DNA of 64,000 bases from Archilochus colubris (taxonomy: Eukaryota; Chordata; Aves; Apodiformes; Trochilidae), in contig CM041084.1 in NCBI GenBank assembly GCA_023079485.1, forward strand, positions 98,746,467 to 98,810,466, read 5' to 3'. The translations under genes and the position numbers were made by a program. Numbering within the stretch: the stretch's first letter is position 1; every line of letters begins with the position of its first letter. Positions 13,722-27,600 of this stretch are shown one piece after another. Below the pieces are notes generated by a model. It had not been told where the DNA came from. It saw nothing but the letters and a program-made list of their open reading frames with translations, and made no database searches.

Positions 13722-14295
13722 TGTGTCTTTCCTGGTTTTAGTTGGGATGGTTTCAGCTGGAATAGAGCTGATTTGCTTCTTAGTAGCTAGAATGCCGCTA
13801 TGTTTTGGCTTTAGTATGAGACTTGGTATGAGAAGAATGTTGAAAATATACTGATGTTTTTAGTAGTTGCTAAGAAATCAAAGACCACATGTTTTGCTAG
13901 TGTGTGGGTACACAAAAAGCTGGGAGGGAGCATAGCCAGGACAGCTGACCCAAACTGACCAAAGGGATATCCCACACTGTATGACGCCATGCTGAGTATA
14001 TAAAGATAGGGAACGAAGAAGGAAGGCAGGGGAGAAGTTTGTGCCTTCCCATGTTAGATATGTGACAGAGCCCTGGGGATGGCTGAGCACCTGCCTGCTG
14101 ATGGGAAGTAGCAAAAGAATTCCTTGTTTCACTTTGTTTTCACTTATAGCTTTTATTTTATCTATTAAACTGCCTTCATCTCACCCCACAGGTTTTTTTA
14201 CTTTTATTCTTCTGATTCTCTCCCCCACCCTGCTGAGGGAAAGTGAGTGACTGGCTGTGTCGGGTTTAGTTGCTGGCTGGGGTTACACCACAACA
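13722..14295 (+). mobile_element. Solitary LTR of an endogenous retrovirus (ERVL-like)
   Basis: The unit opens near TGTGTCTTTCCTGG and closes with TTACACCACAACA. Inside, in the order expected of an LTR, are a GATGGTTTCAGCTGG block, GACAGCTGACCCAAACTGAC, a TATATAAAG box at 13997-14005 and an ATTAAA poly(A) signal at 14164-14169, followed by a C/T-rich stretch. This matches the layout of LTRs common in birds (ERVL-type by recollection). No gag, pol or env frame follows and no second LTR is present, so it is a solo LTR left by recombination. I could not see a clean target-site duplication; the exact ends may be off by a few bases. Orientation is + from TATA and poly(A) order. Confidence 0.8.
13997..14005 (+). 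promoter_or_regulatory. LTR TATA box
   Basis: TATATAAAG lies in the middle of the LTR, about 160 bp before its poly(A) signal, as expected for the U3/R boundary. Whether it is still active cannot be told from sequence. Confidence 0.6.
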
Positions 14296-17200
14296 GTGTG
14301 CAGTCCTGCCAGTTACTATCTTTGTTCTTGGGATTTCTTTTGGTTGCCTCTGGTCACGATTTATAGCTCCCAGATTCCAATCTGTGTGGGGAACTGTCAG
14401 GAGTGCACACTTTGTTAGATGAATAGTACAGATCTTGCAGGAGGCTGCATGCAGATCCAGTCATCTCCAACCTGTTCAAAATGTTCAGTGTACTCTTGTC
14501 ACGAATGTTGTTTGCTGTTTATTTAGTATGGAAGACAGACACGCGTAGATCAAAGCGAAGAACAAAATGTATCAGCATTTCCATAAGTAGTAGGTATACT
14601 ATAGATGTGATTAGAGATATACTAATGTAGACGTGCATGGCAGGATAATACAGGATTGCATTAATATAATATTTAAAATTCATTAATGACAACTTCCTTC
14701 AGTTAAACTGTACCTCGGTTGTTGTTGCTATGCTTTTTAATTTTAGTTTCATGAGCTAAAGTACTATGGGGCTCCTGTGTGCAAAAGCAGGTCAGATTAC
14801 TCTGTTCCCCAAAAATTTGCTGCTTGTGTTCTATAGGTGGAAGCCACAATGACCATTATCATCAGGTACATAAGGTCTGCATCTAGAATTCAGGATGGGG
14901 CTAATAAACTAGTCCTGCCTAACAAGCTGGCAGAGGAAAAGCTTTACTGTATGGATGTAGTACATTGATTTATAGAGTGAATCAAAATAAGGTTACATAG
15001 GAACTAGCCACAGGTAGATGTGATCACATTTATTTTGTCATATAGTTGTTTTTGTAAAAGGTTTGTGCTGACCTCAGTGATCTATGTTGTGAAGTGCTGG
15101 TTAGGTATACCACTAGATTCTCTTAAAAATTATTAGCTGATTATTATTAAATACTGGAACTACTGCGACACAGCTGGGCAGCCTGTCCTGCTGGCATTAC
15201 ATGGAGAGGGCATGAAATGTCTGTAAGAGCAACATACTCAGAAATGAACACCTGAAATGTCTGTCCTTTGGGTCCTGAAGTTTTGCTTTCCATATATAGA
15301 AAATGAGACAGCTGAGAAACTGTCAGGGCAAGTTATTTTTTCTGTATTCCATTGAAGAGGAGAGCATGACCTCACCAGAGTTCAGTACAGAAGTGGCTTC
15401 TGGAGCTGTTACCACACCACATTTTGGGTCAAGCAGGGGGAGGGAAACAGGGATAGTGAAACAAGGTGAGAGCAGTGCCGTTCTCCCATAGCTTTGCTGT
15501 CATTTCCCATGTTTGATGTGCTCTCCTCAGAGCAGCCCGAATTCCTTTCTGTCTCTAGATGAGCTCAGACTGCTTCCAATGCCCACTGAAATAAAATGAA
15601 TTAAAATTACTAGATATAGAAATGTGTTTGGAAACTGGCATCTGATGACATAATCCTTTCCATGAGTGCAGCAATTCAGCCTCTCCATTCTAGCATTGCA
15701 GCTGGAAGTCTTCTCTGAGAAAAGCCCTGCAATAAAGCCAACACTAACAGTGTGGTACTGTACTACACCTCTCCAGAAAACATGTGACAGTGTCTCTTCA
15801 AAGTTACAGCTTGAGAACTGTGCTTGAGAACCATGAAGTGATGGAGGAAACAAGGCAATGATTTTAGCTCCTTGGTCTCAGCCGCTATTTGTTCTGTTTG
15901 AATTCTTGTGCTCCTTTGGAGCTACTTTGACTAGTAAGTTTTGACAGTAATATCAAAAGGCTGGTGCACATCTGGCTATCTTCCATGTTGTTTGTACTAC
16001 GCACTTGAAACTACACACTATTCAGCTTTTTATACAGGAGAAAACAGTTTTGTCCAAGAGAAGTACTTATTTCTTTTGGTCTCTAAGGATATATTCTTCC
16101 AATTTCTAAACTACCTTCAGAAATAACATTTAATCTTTGAATCATTGTTGAGACCCCTCTCAATGGCAGCAACACCTCAAGTGTATGAGCCACTTCTCCC
16201 AGCATCTCTCTGTTGTGCCACACTCCCTCTTCCCTGGGAGCAGGCAGCCAGGCTCTCTTCTGCAAAGAGCTCCAGCTAGAGAGGCCATGAGGTTTGTCCT
16301 GGTGTGGGTAAAGTTCTGCAGTGCCTGCAAAGAGGTACTTGAGTACCATGATAGATGCTATTGCTTTTCTTACTGAAATATTTTTTTTTTGCTTCTGAAA
16401 GTGGAAAGAAATATTGTTATTAATTTTCATTTTAAAGAATGGCAGCAGGGGAAAAAAGAATAAAATTATTGAAAGCTCTTTAAACTGAAATGTTTTAACC
16501 TACAGCAGGATTATTTGTTTGTTTGTTTTTTTTTTCAATATATACTCTCCATTGTATTTGATTTGCTTAAAAAGGTCTTGAGGTTTAGTGCCATTTCCAG
16601 CACAAGAGTACAAAGTGCACCACAATTAACCCAAAATATCAAGAGCCCTGAATAGGTAGAAGATTTTTACTAGCTGCCTAGTAGCTGAATGGATCTGTGG
16701 AAGCCAGGTTAATACTGGGAAACAAGGGTAACACCTGTCAGAACAATTGGGATGTGAGATGAGTAGTTACTGGGTAAATCTCAACAGGGAGAATAGACAA
16801 GAGATATTTCAATGAGAAACAACAAAAAATTGAAGCCCATATGTGAAAGATTTGAGAGAAAGTCAAGTCCAAAAATCTTCTAGGAGAAAAATCATGTGTT
16901 TTCTGACTTTGCTTCCTGCACTCTAGCAGCGAAAAGTTTGCACTGATACTGTGAAAAAAAGGTTTTTTAAGATTTTGCTTGGAAATGGCCTTATAACCTG
17001 AACATCATTAGTGAAGGGAAGGCTCTTAGCAGTGGGTTTGGGATTTTTTTCTTACATTCAAGATCTTAGGGTGATATTTTACAATGAAATTTTTGAAGTA
17101 ATTTATATTGGGTCATAACTTACATGAAATGAGATGGCTGGCGTTGCTACTTCCAACAAATGACTAAGTTATAACATAATTCAACCAGAGGTGCACAACT

Positions 17201-20200
17201 GAAATGGATTTTGCAGTAAAAATATATTGTTAAATTATTAGCTCAGGTCTTAACTACTCTAAATCATTGTGATTCCATCGCAATCAGGAAATCTGATCAA
17301 TTTCTCAGAATAAATATATGTGCTTACATTGATTTATTCTTGTGGACGATACGTCCTGTGTTTGTGTTGCTAAAATTTAATGTAGAGCCAAAAATCTTCT
17401 TTTAGGCCCAGTGAATCTCATGGCCACCCATCTTCCTGTGTTGGCGGCTGTCCAGCTATGCCAAGTTAGGCTGGAGTTCTGAGAAAATTTGTCCTCAAAG
17501 TTAGGTGCTATATGAAGACACAGCTGTGGTTGATGCATTTTCACAGGCTGCAGTATATTAACTGGATGGCTGCTGTTTAGGAAGACTCAGACAGGTTTAT
17601 TTCTTCTTCCTCCCTTTCCCCCTCACACCACCTATTGTGTGTACATCCCCCTAACACCACAGTTTATGAATATTGGAAGGCTGCTGTATAAAAAAGACAT
17701 TCATGTATTTCTGAACATAGCTGAGAAGTAATGCTCTGGTAAGTAGCATACTAGAAAACTTAGCATTATTCCTATGTTTTGTAAAAAAAAATCATTCTGT
17801 GTGAAAAAAAAATAAATCTGTGTGCAGCTTTTTCCAAATTGTACGGATTATTATTGTTCATAGCTTGGTCTGGCATCAGCTTTCCAAAAGGGAGTCATAA
17901 AGAAGGAGGGAAGGGAATTTCTTATCCTTTCTTTTGTGTGATGACAAGAAAAATTGAATCTATAAGTTTCACAAAGTCCTCATTCATGTAAAATTTCTGG
18001 TGGACTTAATCTGCTGTCATGATTGACTTCTCTGAGAAAGTTTCTATGAGCCAAGAACTTCTAGGTTTAGACACTAGAGATGCTTTTTCATTGTTTTTGA
18101 AGACAAGAGAAAATTTGTCAGGGTATGACTGACTCTCTAGATTATTTTACTAACAGATAGTTTATTTTATAAAATGTTTATGGAAGAATATCATTACTGA
18201 TGCGATTCATTGTGAATTGGGCTTAGTAAGTGAATATGTATGTGAATTCACTTAGTAAGTGAATAAACACAGTGTAAATGCGAAACTCAGCTCATATATT
18301 TTGTACATTGATTTTGACTATTACAGACCTGTTTTAATTCTTTATAATCCCTTAAATATTAATAATTTTTCTGTGGTACATTTTATAAATAAAATGAAAT
18401 CTCAGTATTATGTCGGCTCACCACAGGCTCCTGTATTAAATGTTTGCTGAAAAGTAGGGAAAGACATTCAATAGTTGTATGAATGCTCCCAATGAGTATG
18501 AGATCATCAGTCCATATGTAAGTACACCCATGTGGTAAACTTCTTGCTGGGCCTGATCCAAGACACTGGAGAGGCAACAGAAAGCTTTCTATTTGTTTCT
18601 GTGGTCTTTTGATAAGACCTCCAGTGGCCACAGCAGTTATTTCAGGACTGAGGGAGTGGTGCCACATGATGTCACTTGGGTGGCTGTGGATCTACAGATT
18701 CAGGAAGGAGTTTGGAAGAGCTGTGCTTTGGGAGTCTGGTTCTCATATGTGCTGGGAAAAAACTCCTTCCCCTGTGTCAAACTGTGCCTCAGCTGCCTTG
18801 TCTGAAGCTCACAGAATCCCAGACTGCCCTTTTCTTCTAACTTTGCCTTGCTCACTGGTGTACAGCATCTTCATCCTCTTGTGCCATTCTGTTGATCTAT
18901 CCAGCTTCTTCCTGCACAGCTTTCCCTTTAGCCTGCTGCCAGGCTTTTGGATGAAGCTTTGTGCAGGAAAATGTCAAAGCTCTGCTTCCTCTTCTTGGCT
19001 GTGCCAAAAACCTGGGTTTGCACCAGCAATTTTTTTCCTGGTCTTTCTGATCTGATGTGATCAGAAGTCTATCATCTGAGCACAGGCAGCTGGTATCAAC
19101 TCCCTGTGTAGGTCTTCAAATTTCAGCCTTTTTCAGGTTTCTGTGACTATGGTTTAAAAGTAGGACTGCAGGTATACACGTTTTGATCGGGACCTTTGTG
19201 TCCAGAGAACAAAGATTAAGTTGCTGGTGGTTTTGTCTTCACCTTGAAAGTTTTGGCACTCAGATAATATCTGATTATTCTGCTCCATCAAAACAGAAAA
19301 ACGCTGGGAGAGGGATGATTGCCATTTGAGCTGCTGAAACTTCAGCACAGGTTTCCTGTGACCAGTGAAGGAGACTTTTCCTCAGCTTTTTTGTTTTTTT
19401 GTTTTTTGCACCCTGGCATCCAGGCAACTTCCCATAAAAGTTCGCAGCCATGTACACCAAGTGCTTTCTGGAAGCCCATGTAACAGGTGTATTTATCCTT
19501 CCATATTTGCAGCAGGCAGTGCCAGGCCTATTCTTTATTGCTCTGCTCCACATGTATCTGCTGTTTGAATGCTGTAATTCACACTGTGGCATTCCTGGAG
19601 CATTATCCTCAGCCTTGACTCTGAGCAGGGAAACTTCCAATTAGTTTAACAGTCACTGGTGAATTATTTTTTTTATTAGCTTCCCTACCTGTGATGAGTG
19701 TAAGTCCACGCTTCTCCTGTCTGTCAACAAAGTCCTTTCTTCCCTTTTCCTCCCTAAGTACATTTTATTCAGCTTTGGGCCGACATTGTCTCTGTTATTC
19801 TAAGATGATGATTCTTAGAAATCCATTTTACACTCTTCATTGATTACCGAGTAGAAGATGTTAATTTTAGAGACATAATATACCCGCAGAGTTAATGCAG
19901 CATGAAAATATTGTACACTTAGTGCTAGATTTGCCCTTCAGATGAGCAACATTGATACCTTAATAGTGCACAAAGATTGATTTTGCAGGTTGAATATGTA
20001 TCTAGCCCAGGTGTGCGGTATCCATTGATGGCTAATCTAAGAAATCTGCACCACCTGCCCAATAATTCTGAAGGAAATACATGGCTGAAGGATCTTGGGC
20101 AGCTTTGTCCATTCTGTGTTCTTATTTATCAGGACAATTTTGTTTTCTTATTTTTTAGTTACTGTGATCCATTTCTCAGCCCTTTATGAGCTCTCAGTGC

Positions 20201-20920
20201 ATTTCTACCTTGAGCTAATTTTTTTCAGTGGTTTAGGCAACTCATCTTTTGACCTAGAATGGTAACAATTTTTAGTCTCCCTTATGAACAAACTCTCACT
20301 TATTCAGAGGTGTTTTAAGTTATGAGATATTGTCTTGTCTCTTTTCTATTACAAGGCATGGAGGATACTTGTCCTCTGGTCACTGGAACCTGTTCACCCT
20401 GAACATAGTTTCAAGTTCTCAAGGTCTTGAATTGGGATGCAAGCACAGGGATTTTTTCTTTGTATGTTCACATCCACTAACAATTGTTTAAAAGCTGAGC
20501 TCAATAGGCTTTCTTTAGCTGAAATGGCTTTTGGACCTCTCAAAACTACCTAACTTTTCCATTCTTATTGTCATCAGGATGCCACAGAATAAAATCTCGG
20601 CTTTCCAAATGAATAAAACTAACAGTGCTCCAATAAGAATATGTTTTCTTTTCCTATCTCTCAGAAAATTGGTGACCATTAAAAGTGAAGTAAATCGATT
20701 TTACAGACAAAAGTTCCTGTATCTCCAGGGAAGACTATAGGAAAGTAGCATATCTAGAAAAAAAGGTTTAAGAAGAATAAAATTCTCTTTCTCTTTTGTG
20801 ATAGTATACTATCTTGAGGGTATACTGTCTTCTTTTTGTGATCCTTGCTCAGGAGGATTTAGACTAGCTATGGGTGAGTATCTAGCTCACACAAGGTAAC
20901 TCAGGCTGCCCAAGGTACAC
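14296..20920. other. Non-coding DNA
   Basis: No gene is firmly supported. A possible small exon (15358-15465) is listed in findings. A 25-bp imperfect direct repeat lies at 18211-18265. The 148-codon frame at 18609-19055 has hydrophobic stretches but no recognisable domain, and it overlaps other frames on both strands. A perfect 14-bp palindrome lies at 20800-20813. Confidence 0.5.
18211..18265. repeat. Short direct repeat, two copies
   Basis: TGTGAATT followed by CTTAGTAAGTGAATA occurs twice, starting at 18211 and 18241, with small differences (GGG versus CA after TGTGAATT). It looks like a local duplication about 30 bp apart. Confidence 0.8.
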
Positions 20921-20921
20921 A

Positions 20922-21640
20922 GGGAATCACTGAATTGTATCATGGTTCTTATCATACCAAGGGACCTTTAAGGTCATCTAGTCCAACCCCTCTGGCTGCT
21001 TAGAGCCCTGTCCAACCTGACCTTGAATGTTTCCAGGGAGGGAGCATCTGCCACCTCTCTGTGCAACCTGTTCCAATATTTCACCACCCTCATAATCATA
21101 GAATCATAGAATTGGCTGGGTTGGAAGGGACCTCAGAGATCATCAAGTCCAACCCTTGAACCACCGTTGCGGTTTCTAGACTATGGCACTGAGTGCCACA
21201 TCCAGTCTCTTTTTAAATATCTCCAGGGACAGAGAATCCACTACTTCACTGGGCTTTTCCTTATATCTACACTGAATCTACCCTCCTTTCATTTAAAACC
21301 ATTTCCCCTTCCCTATTGCTACAGGCCCTGCTAAAATCTCCATCCTCATCTTTTGCATAGGCTCTCTTTAAGTTTGAAAGGCCACAATAAGGTCTCCCCA
21401 GAATCTTCTCTTCTCCAAGTGGAGCCACCTCAACTCTCACAGCCTTTCTTAACAGAAGAGGTGTTCGCCCCTCTGATCATTTCTGAGTCCCTCCTCCAAA
21501 GTTGCTCCAAGAGGTTCATATCTTTACAGTACTGGGGTCCTAGAGCTGGATGCAGTATTCCAAGTGCAGTCTCAGCAGGGTAGAGTAGAAGGGGAGGATT
21601 ACTCCCCTGACCTTCTGGACTAAGAAGTAAAGAGAGTTTT
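20922..21640 (-). mobile_element. CR1 LINE copy, interrupted by a younger CR1
   Basis: The 3' end of this copy is at about 20922. The reverse complement of CR1 runs through GGGACCTTTAAGGTCATC, AGTCCAACCCC and CTGTGCAACCTGTTCCAA to about 21093. It then breaks and resumes near 21255 at TTCCTTATATCTACACTGAA and continues to about 21640. On the - strand at 21430-21640 a decayed reverse-transcriptase C-terminus is readable (LEQLWRRDSEMIRG, corresponding to the LLERVQRRATKMIRG-type motif of CR1). It is not functional. Confidence 0.85.
21094..21254 (-). mobile_element. Younger CR1 copy nested in an older one
   Basis: Starts with ATCATAGAATCATAGAAT, then TGGCTGGGTTGGAAGGGA and GAGTGCCACATCCAGTCTC, ending near CTTCACTGGGC. 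This is a short 5'-truncated CR1 of the type common in Neoaves and songbirds. It splits the surrounding CR1 between CACCACCCTCAT and TTCCTTATATCT, which gives the relative ages of the two insertions. Confidence 0.85.
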
Positions 21641-21644
21641 ATGT

Positions 21645-24600
21645 GACTCTTAAAGATAATACGGAGCATCCTTGTGTTGAGTGTAAGGGATGCTGGTCAC
21701 TGAAGTGTGTCTCTGGAGGTCAGACATCAGATTCAGGGCTGCTCATTAGCTACTGCCACTTTCCTGGGATGCCAAACCCTGAAGAGCTGTGTCAACTCCT
21801 TGTAAAGAGGCCTCTTGACTGAGGAATTCAGCTACTCTCTTCAGCTAGATGACATTCAAAGCCACAGCTAAAAATTGTCTTCCTGAGGTCTGATTAAAAT
21901 CCTGAGATAAATCTATCACCACTGCTATGAAGTCAACAGTGTTTATGTATTTATTGACTGTAGCAAGTCTAGCTGGGATCCGCAATTGAATCTTTACAGA
22001 GTCAGAGGCTGCAATAAACTGTGCTGGGTAAGGTTCAGTTTGGGATTAAGACCTTCACATTTAAATACCTCTCTGGATGTACCCATGTGTCTGTCATGGT
22101 GCCTTAACTGAAGCAAGGTTGAATCATACAGTGGGAAACCTAGAAAATGGTGATTTTGCATGTCTTTTGCTCAAGGAAATTGAAATATCAGCCTTACTTC
22201 TGAGGTTCACAGTTTCTAAATTAAAAAAAATTAGAAAAATCTACCGTAGCCTTAAGCTATTAAACTCCTCAGATATTAACAGAATCTTTTACTCTTATCT
22301 ATGCCAAAACCCAGTATATCATGCTATTTACAGTACTGTTAAAGAGTGTTTTAATTTAGCATGATTGTTCTGAAAGAGCAGCAGATGTATTGTTGCTCCA
22401 CTACAAGAGATTTTTAATTAAATTAGAAACTGCTGTATATGTACATTTTGATGCAAAAAATGCCATTCCTTAAGAATGATATTGTACTGACAGAAATGAA
22501 ATAATCTTTCTCTTAGAGAATAGATCTGTTGAGCCTACTAGACATTACCCTTGAGTAGAATATTCTGGATTTTAATTGCTATATAAAATTGATTAAAAAT
22601 GTAAATGCATAAACAACAGTACTTGAAAAGCAAATAAAACTACCACAAATCTGCTCATTTTGGAGTGATGATCAACTTTTTTTTTTTTTTTTTTTAATTA
22701 TTAAGAGCTTAAATATCTTCAGGATAGCATATTAGGTCTTATATAATTATGAATAATGTATTAATTGTTTCTTCCAGTCAGCCATTCATTCATCTTGTTG
22801 CTAAGATGGGTTGATATTAATAAAATACAGAATTTACAGCTCAGTGAAGTAGAGTTCTGTGTATCCGTGCTTGTATAGATTATAGTGATAAACAAATTGT
22901 CAACCCAAATGTAATTCTGTGAGATTATGAGACATTACATCTTCAGCTGCAAAGAAAATGCAAATATTTTCCACAAGAACCTTCATATAATTAAAATAGA
23001 ATTGCATACTCTTAAAATCCACAACCATTGTGGCATACTGGCTGTTACAACATGAGCTTCATTTCCTATTAGAGAGGACAGACACTCTCATACATGATTT
23101 AAACCAGTTTCTTAGAGATTTACCTGGTAGAACCTTCCATCATTTCCACTCTAGGCTGTGCATTTACCTGGACACTTACTTTAAGATGGTAAATGAAACA
23201 GAAAATACTTTTTTCCTTAAAGAAAAAAAAAAGTAAAATATTTTTTTCCCAAAATTGCTCCAAGGTAAGTGACTGGATTTTGATCATTGTAAATAAGGGC
23301 ATAATTTTTTCATTGGTGCTTGGAAGTTTTCCTGATGAAGAACATTTTTTGAAGAAAGAAAACCCTTACAGTACAACTCAGTGAACATTCTGGAGTGTTT
23401 GGGAAAGGCAGACAATATCGGGATTACATCACTTCACTCATTATAGAGAATTTTGTTGTGAGCTTAGAATAAAACTTAAAGAAAAAGTCTTTGTATTAAA
23501 AGTGAGTCTGGGGTTCCTTTTAATTTCTTCTTATTCTTGTAGAGCCAAATAGAAAGAGAGGAGAGACATATAAAAGCTTTCTGTTGTCAGCATAGTTTTT
23601 AACATACTCTGTAATTACTGAGCTGATCTGTTACTTGCATACATCCATTGGAATGAATATTTATTTCTATTAAAAATACACTTTGTGTACCTGTGGGATG
23701 CACTCAAGAACTCTCAGGGTTTTTGTTTCCTTTGACGGGTCTGGAATCTATGACTTGCACTATAACATGGTGCATTTGCTAGCATTCACTGAGGCACCAT
23801 AATTCAATTTCATTTTTAGTCACTCTTCAGACTTTTCAGTTGAGGTAATTTTAATCAAATTCATTCTTCACTTTGCAGAAACATTTCCAATATTATCTAG
23901 CTTGACTGCACTTTAATTCCATTATGTCACATTTCCAATTTTTATATTAACTCCTTTGTATGGATGTAGACAATAAAGTACCAAAAGAACTATACTCCAG
24001 AGTGCAGTTTCATTTAAGATCTTTTTATTGGAAGTAAAATATGCAATATTTAGGAAATTCAAATCATCCATTAAACAGTAATGAGTTTTCATCACTTCAA
24101 AGACGGTCTGGGAGATAACTGTGTATTTTCCTTGGAACAAAAGGTTGAGCAAGACAACTTCATATTTTTTGTATGGGTGCACAAAAGCATAAGGAGACAT
24201 TTTCCAAAAGAATTAGAAAGTAGGTAACATGTTCTTCTGAAAGGCCTGCATATATACTTCAGAAGTGGGAAAATACTAGAATATTCAGTAAACAATATCC
24301 ATAGTCTTTGGTGTCTCAGGATGTTAGACATGAAGGAGTGCCATACAAATAGATAAATGCAATGACATTTCATGACAGCTCTTTATTGTGCCTTGGGTAA
24401 TGGCTTAACACTCAGACTAGCAGGATATTTACATGTGATGGTGAGAAACAGAAGATTTGGTGTGTGGAATGTCAGTAAAAAGCTGAAGCATCACATGTAA
24501 ATCAAGCTAATGATAAATTCTAAATGTTAATTGACTTTCAAAATACTGACTTACCTGGATTTTCTCAGTTTCTTTTAATATCATAATAAAGGTCTTCATA

Positions 24601-27600
24601 GACTTTCACTGAAGCAGTTCTGCCATCACATCTTACATCATACAGGCTAGACTTGGACTGGATCACAGGGATACATTGATAGAATATTGCAATAGTATAT
24701 TCCTATAGTAAATAATGTATATATATATATGTACATATATATATGTACTATCTATATAGTAGTCCTAAGTAAATAAATTTTAAACACTTTATCAACATCT
24801 ATATCTTAAAGGCTAGTTAGATGCACTTACTAAAATATGTTCTGCTAGCAGGAACAATGCAATTTAAAAACCAATATGCGTTCTGGAGATCTTTGCAAAA
24901 CTTTTTTTTTTGTGCTAGATATTAGAAGCAGGTTGTAAAGAAAAAAATTGCTCTGCATTACTGCTGCAGAGACTGGAACCACCAAGAAGTCCACGGATAC
25001 TTCAGTCACCCAGACGCTTTTTAAAATGTTTTGATCAGGAAGTGGGTGATGCCTGGTGCCCATACTGAAATAATGTCTATAATTCAGAGGAGATAATTCA
25101 TAATATTTCCAATTACTTTTGTAATGCGTTTTTTTCCCCTTCTACTCAGTATCTTATGGTTTTGCTCTGACATGTTTCAAAAGAGGGCCAGATCCCAAAA
25201 GTTGGATCCCAACATCAACCACAACACTTTAGGTTTTGTAATTTTTTATTTTAAGGTTCTATATTGGCAGACAATATCATATTCCCAAAATAATTTTCCC
25301 TGTAAAAGGGAGCAAATAGATTATGTATTGATGCTAGACCAGAGATAAGCTAAGGAAGATTAAGTTTGAGCTGGAGATCTCTTTTAATGTTTAAATTGGA
25401 AGCAGTGATTGTCACAAAATAAATTTGTTTATGAGCTCAACATTTGTTCTGTTTCTTAGATCATAATAGCAAAAAGAAAATTAACTTTTTCTATAATGTG
25501 AAGAATTCCATCTCAGAAGTTCAGAGATGTAAATATTAATTCTTTTGAGGGTAAATGAAAAAAATATTCAGTAAAAAGTAAGAAAACTGTCTGTATATTT
25601 TGCCTTTTTGATTTTCAGATATTTCTTTCTGATATGAATGGCAGTTTCAAATGAGCAAAGCTTACCTTTCTACCTTGCTGTTCTGTTTCAGATGCTGACA
25701 TGCAATGAAGACATGAAATTTATTTTCTTTTCAATTCAGACACCTGCGAAACTTGAATCAAATTATTCAGAAGTGTCATTTTGAGTAAGTATTCACAAAT
25801 ACTCTTGAAGAAACTATATTCCCTCCTTCATGTGTTTGACCCCGAGGAGAAGGCAGATATTTGAAAAGTGTGCACATGGTGACACCACCTCTTTGTATTC
25901 CTTGGAATGAAGGAATACAGAGTATGAAGGTGCTCTTATGATACTGATTATTTTTTAAAATAATTCAGATCAACGAGAAAGAAGCTTGTCTTTTTGCAGC
26001 AAGTATAACTGTTTATCAGAGTACCCATCAACTAATGAAAAGAAAGAAAAATGTCAGAAAATTATATTTTATGAAACATGCATGAACATATACCTCAGGT
26101 CTGGCTATTTCTTAATGTGTACCATTGAAAAGGTAATTTAAATAGTATTCTAATTTTTGCTCTCCTACACAATTTATAATGAAATATATTTACAATTTAT
26201 GAATTGTAAAAGTAATTTGCAGTCTGACATTGACAAAAAACTTGAAGGAGCTGGCTTGCATTTTTTCCCCCTCTTTTTAACTTGATTAAATTACAAAAGT
26301 AATGGAGAAATGTCAGGTAAGAGATGTGTTTGTTGCATCCATTAAAATAATAAGTGCATAGAAACTATGGCTGACATTCTAACCACAAGCTCATAGCTTA
26401 TACAGAAGGTTTAGTAAAGATACCAAGTCTGTATAGTCTGTACCAGCTAACAATACATCTGAAAGATTTTAAAATGTGAACTTAAAACATCAGCAGCATT
26501 CTAGCTCCTGCATTTAAGACACATTTGTTTGCAAAACAGAGAAGAAAATAGATCTTCAGCATTTTCCTGCACTTTGATGAAACACAGGTTTCTTTAGGAG
26601 TCTGGGATTTCTAATGAAGATAACATGCACTTCATTGCTGGATAGAAATGGACCCAGCATAGAAGGCTTCAGTCTTTCACTAATATGAATTATTACTGAA
26701 CACACCCAAAAAGCAAATGTACAAAATTTAGTCCAGTCCTCAGGGAAAATTTTGATTCATAGCAATGAGATTATGAAAAATGCCTTTGGTTTTGCATATT
26801 GTCCCTTGGTGAACTGAACCATTTGGCTCCAATAACTGGTCTCAAGATGCCTTATACACAGGCATTGCTTTCCATTTAGTCACTGCTCTACCATAGCTGG
26901 CAAAAGAGAAACAAACTGCACCAGAGCTGCAATCACCTTAACACTGATCCATTGTTCAAACTATAATACTTTTTTATTACCAGACCGTGCTAGAAAATTA
27001 TGTCTATATTTTATTAGCACAATTGCATATGGTTTTTTATCTGTGGAAATAGGAATCGTAGAATTTAGATGGGGTGTATTAATAGGCTATTCCACAACCT
27101 GTGAAGAACTGTTTCACACATAATTTTAAATGTGTTTTTCATTTAGTCTTTAAGTTGTTGACAAATATTGCACAATAGTCATACCTAGCAAGAATTGGCA
27201 GGCATTTGCAGGATCAAAATGCATCTGTTTTACTCCCTGCAGCACCAGCTTTAGCTTCTTACTTGCTGTTTCTGAGAAGTGTAGGTTTTTTGGTTTTTTT
27301 CCTGCATTTCTCATTGGGACATTACATTTTTTTGTGATACATGATGTAATGAGGACCAGCTGCTTGTTAAAAATACATAATTTAACAATAAAATTATAAT
27401 TTTACCTAGTCCTTTAACCTATGGAGTTTACTTCTCATAACCTGGCTCGCTTAACATAAATGCCAAATAACTTCATGTCTGTCTTGACTTTTCAAGACAC
27501 ATCCTGGACTGGATGTGTTATAAGTGTACTGGTATACACAGGAAAGAAACGAACTAAAATTCTGTTGGCAAAATAGCTGGTTGCTATCAATATTTATTCA

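Noticed and set aside
18609..19055. 148-codon frame with hydrophobic stretches
   Set aside because: No start context, no splice support, an overlapping frame on the same strand and no recognisable family.
25695..25785. Acceptor GTTCTGTTTCAG followed by a 30-codon frame and GTAAGT after a TGA
   Set aside because: Two alternative readings conflict, and the length is well within chance for this composition.
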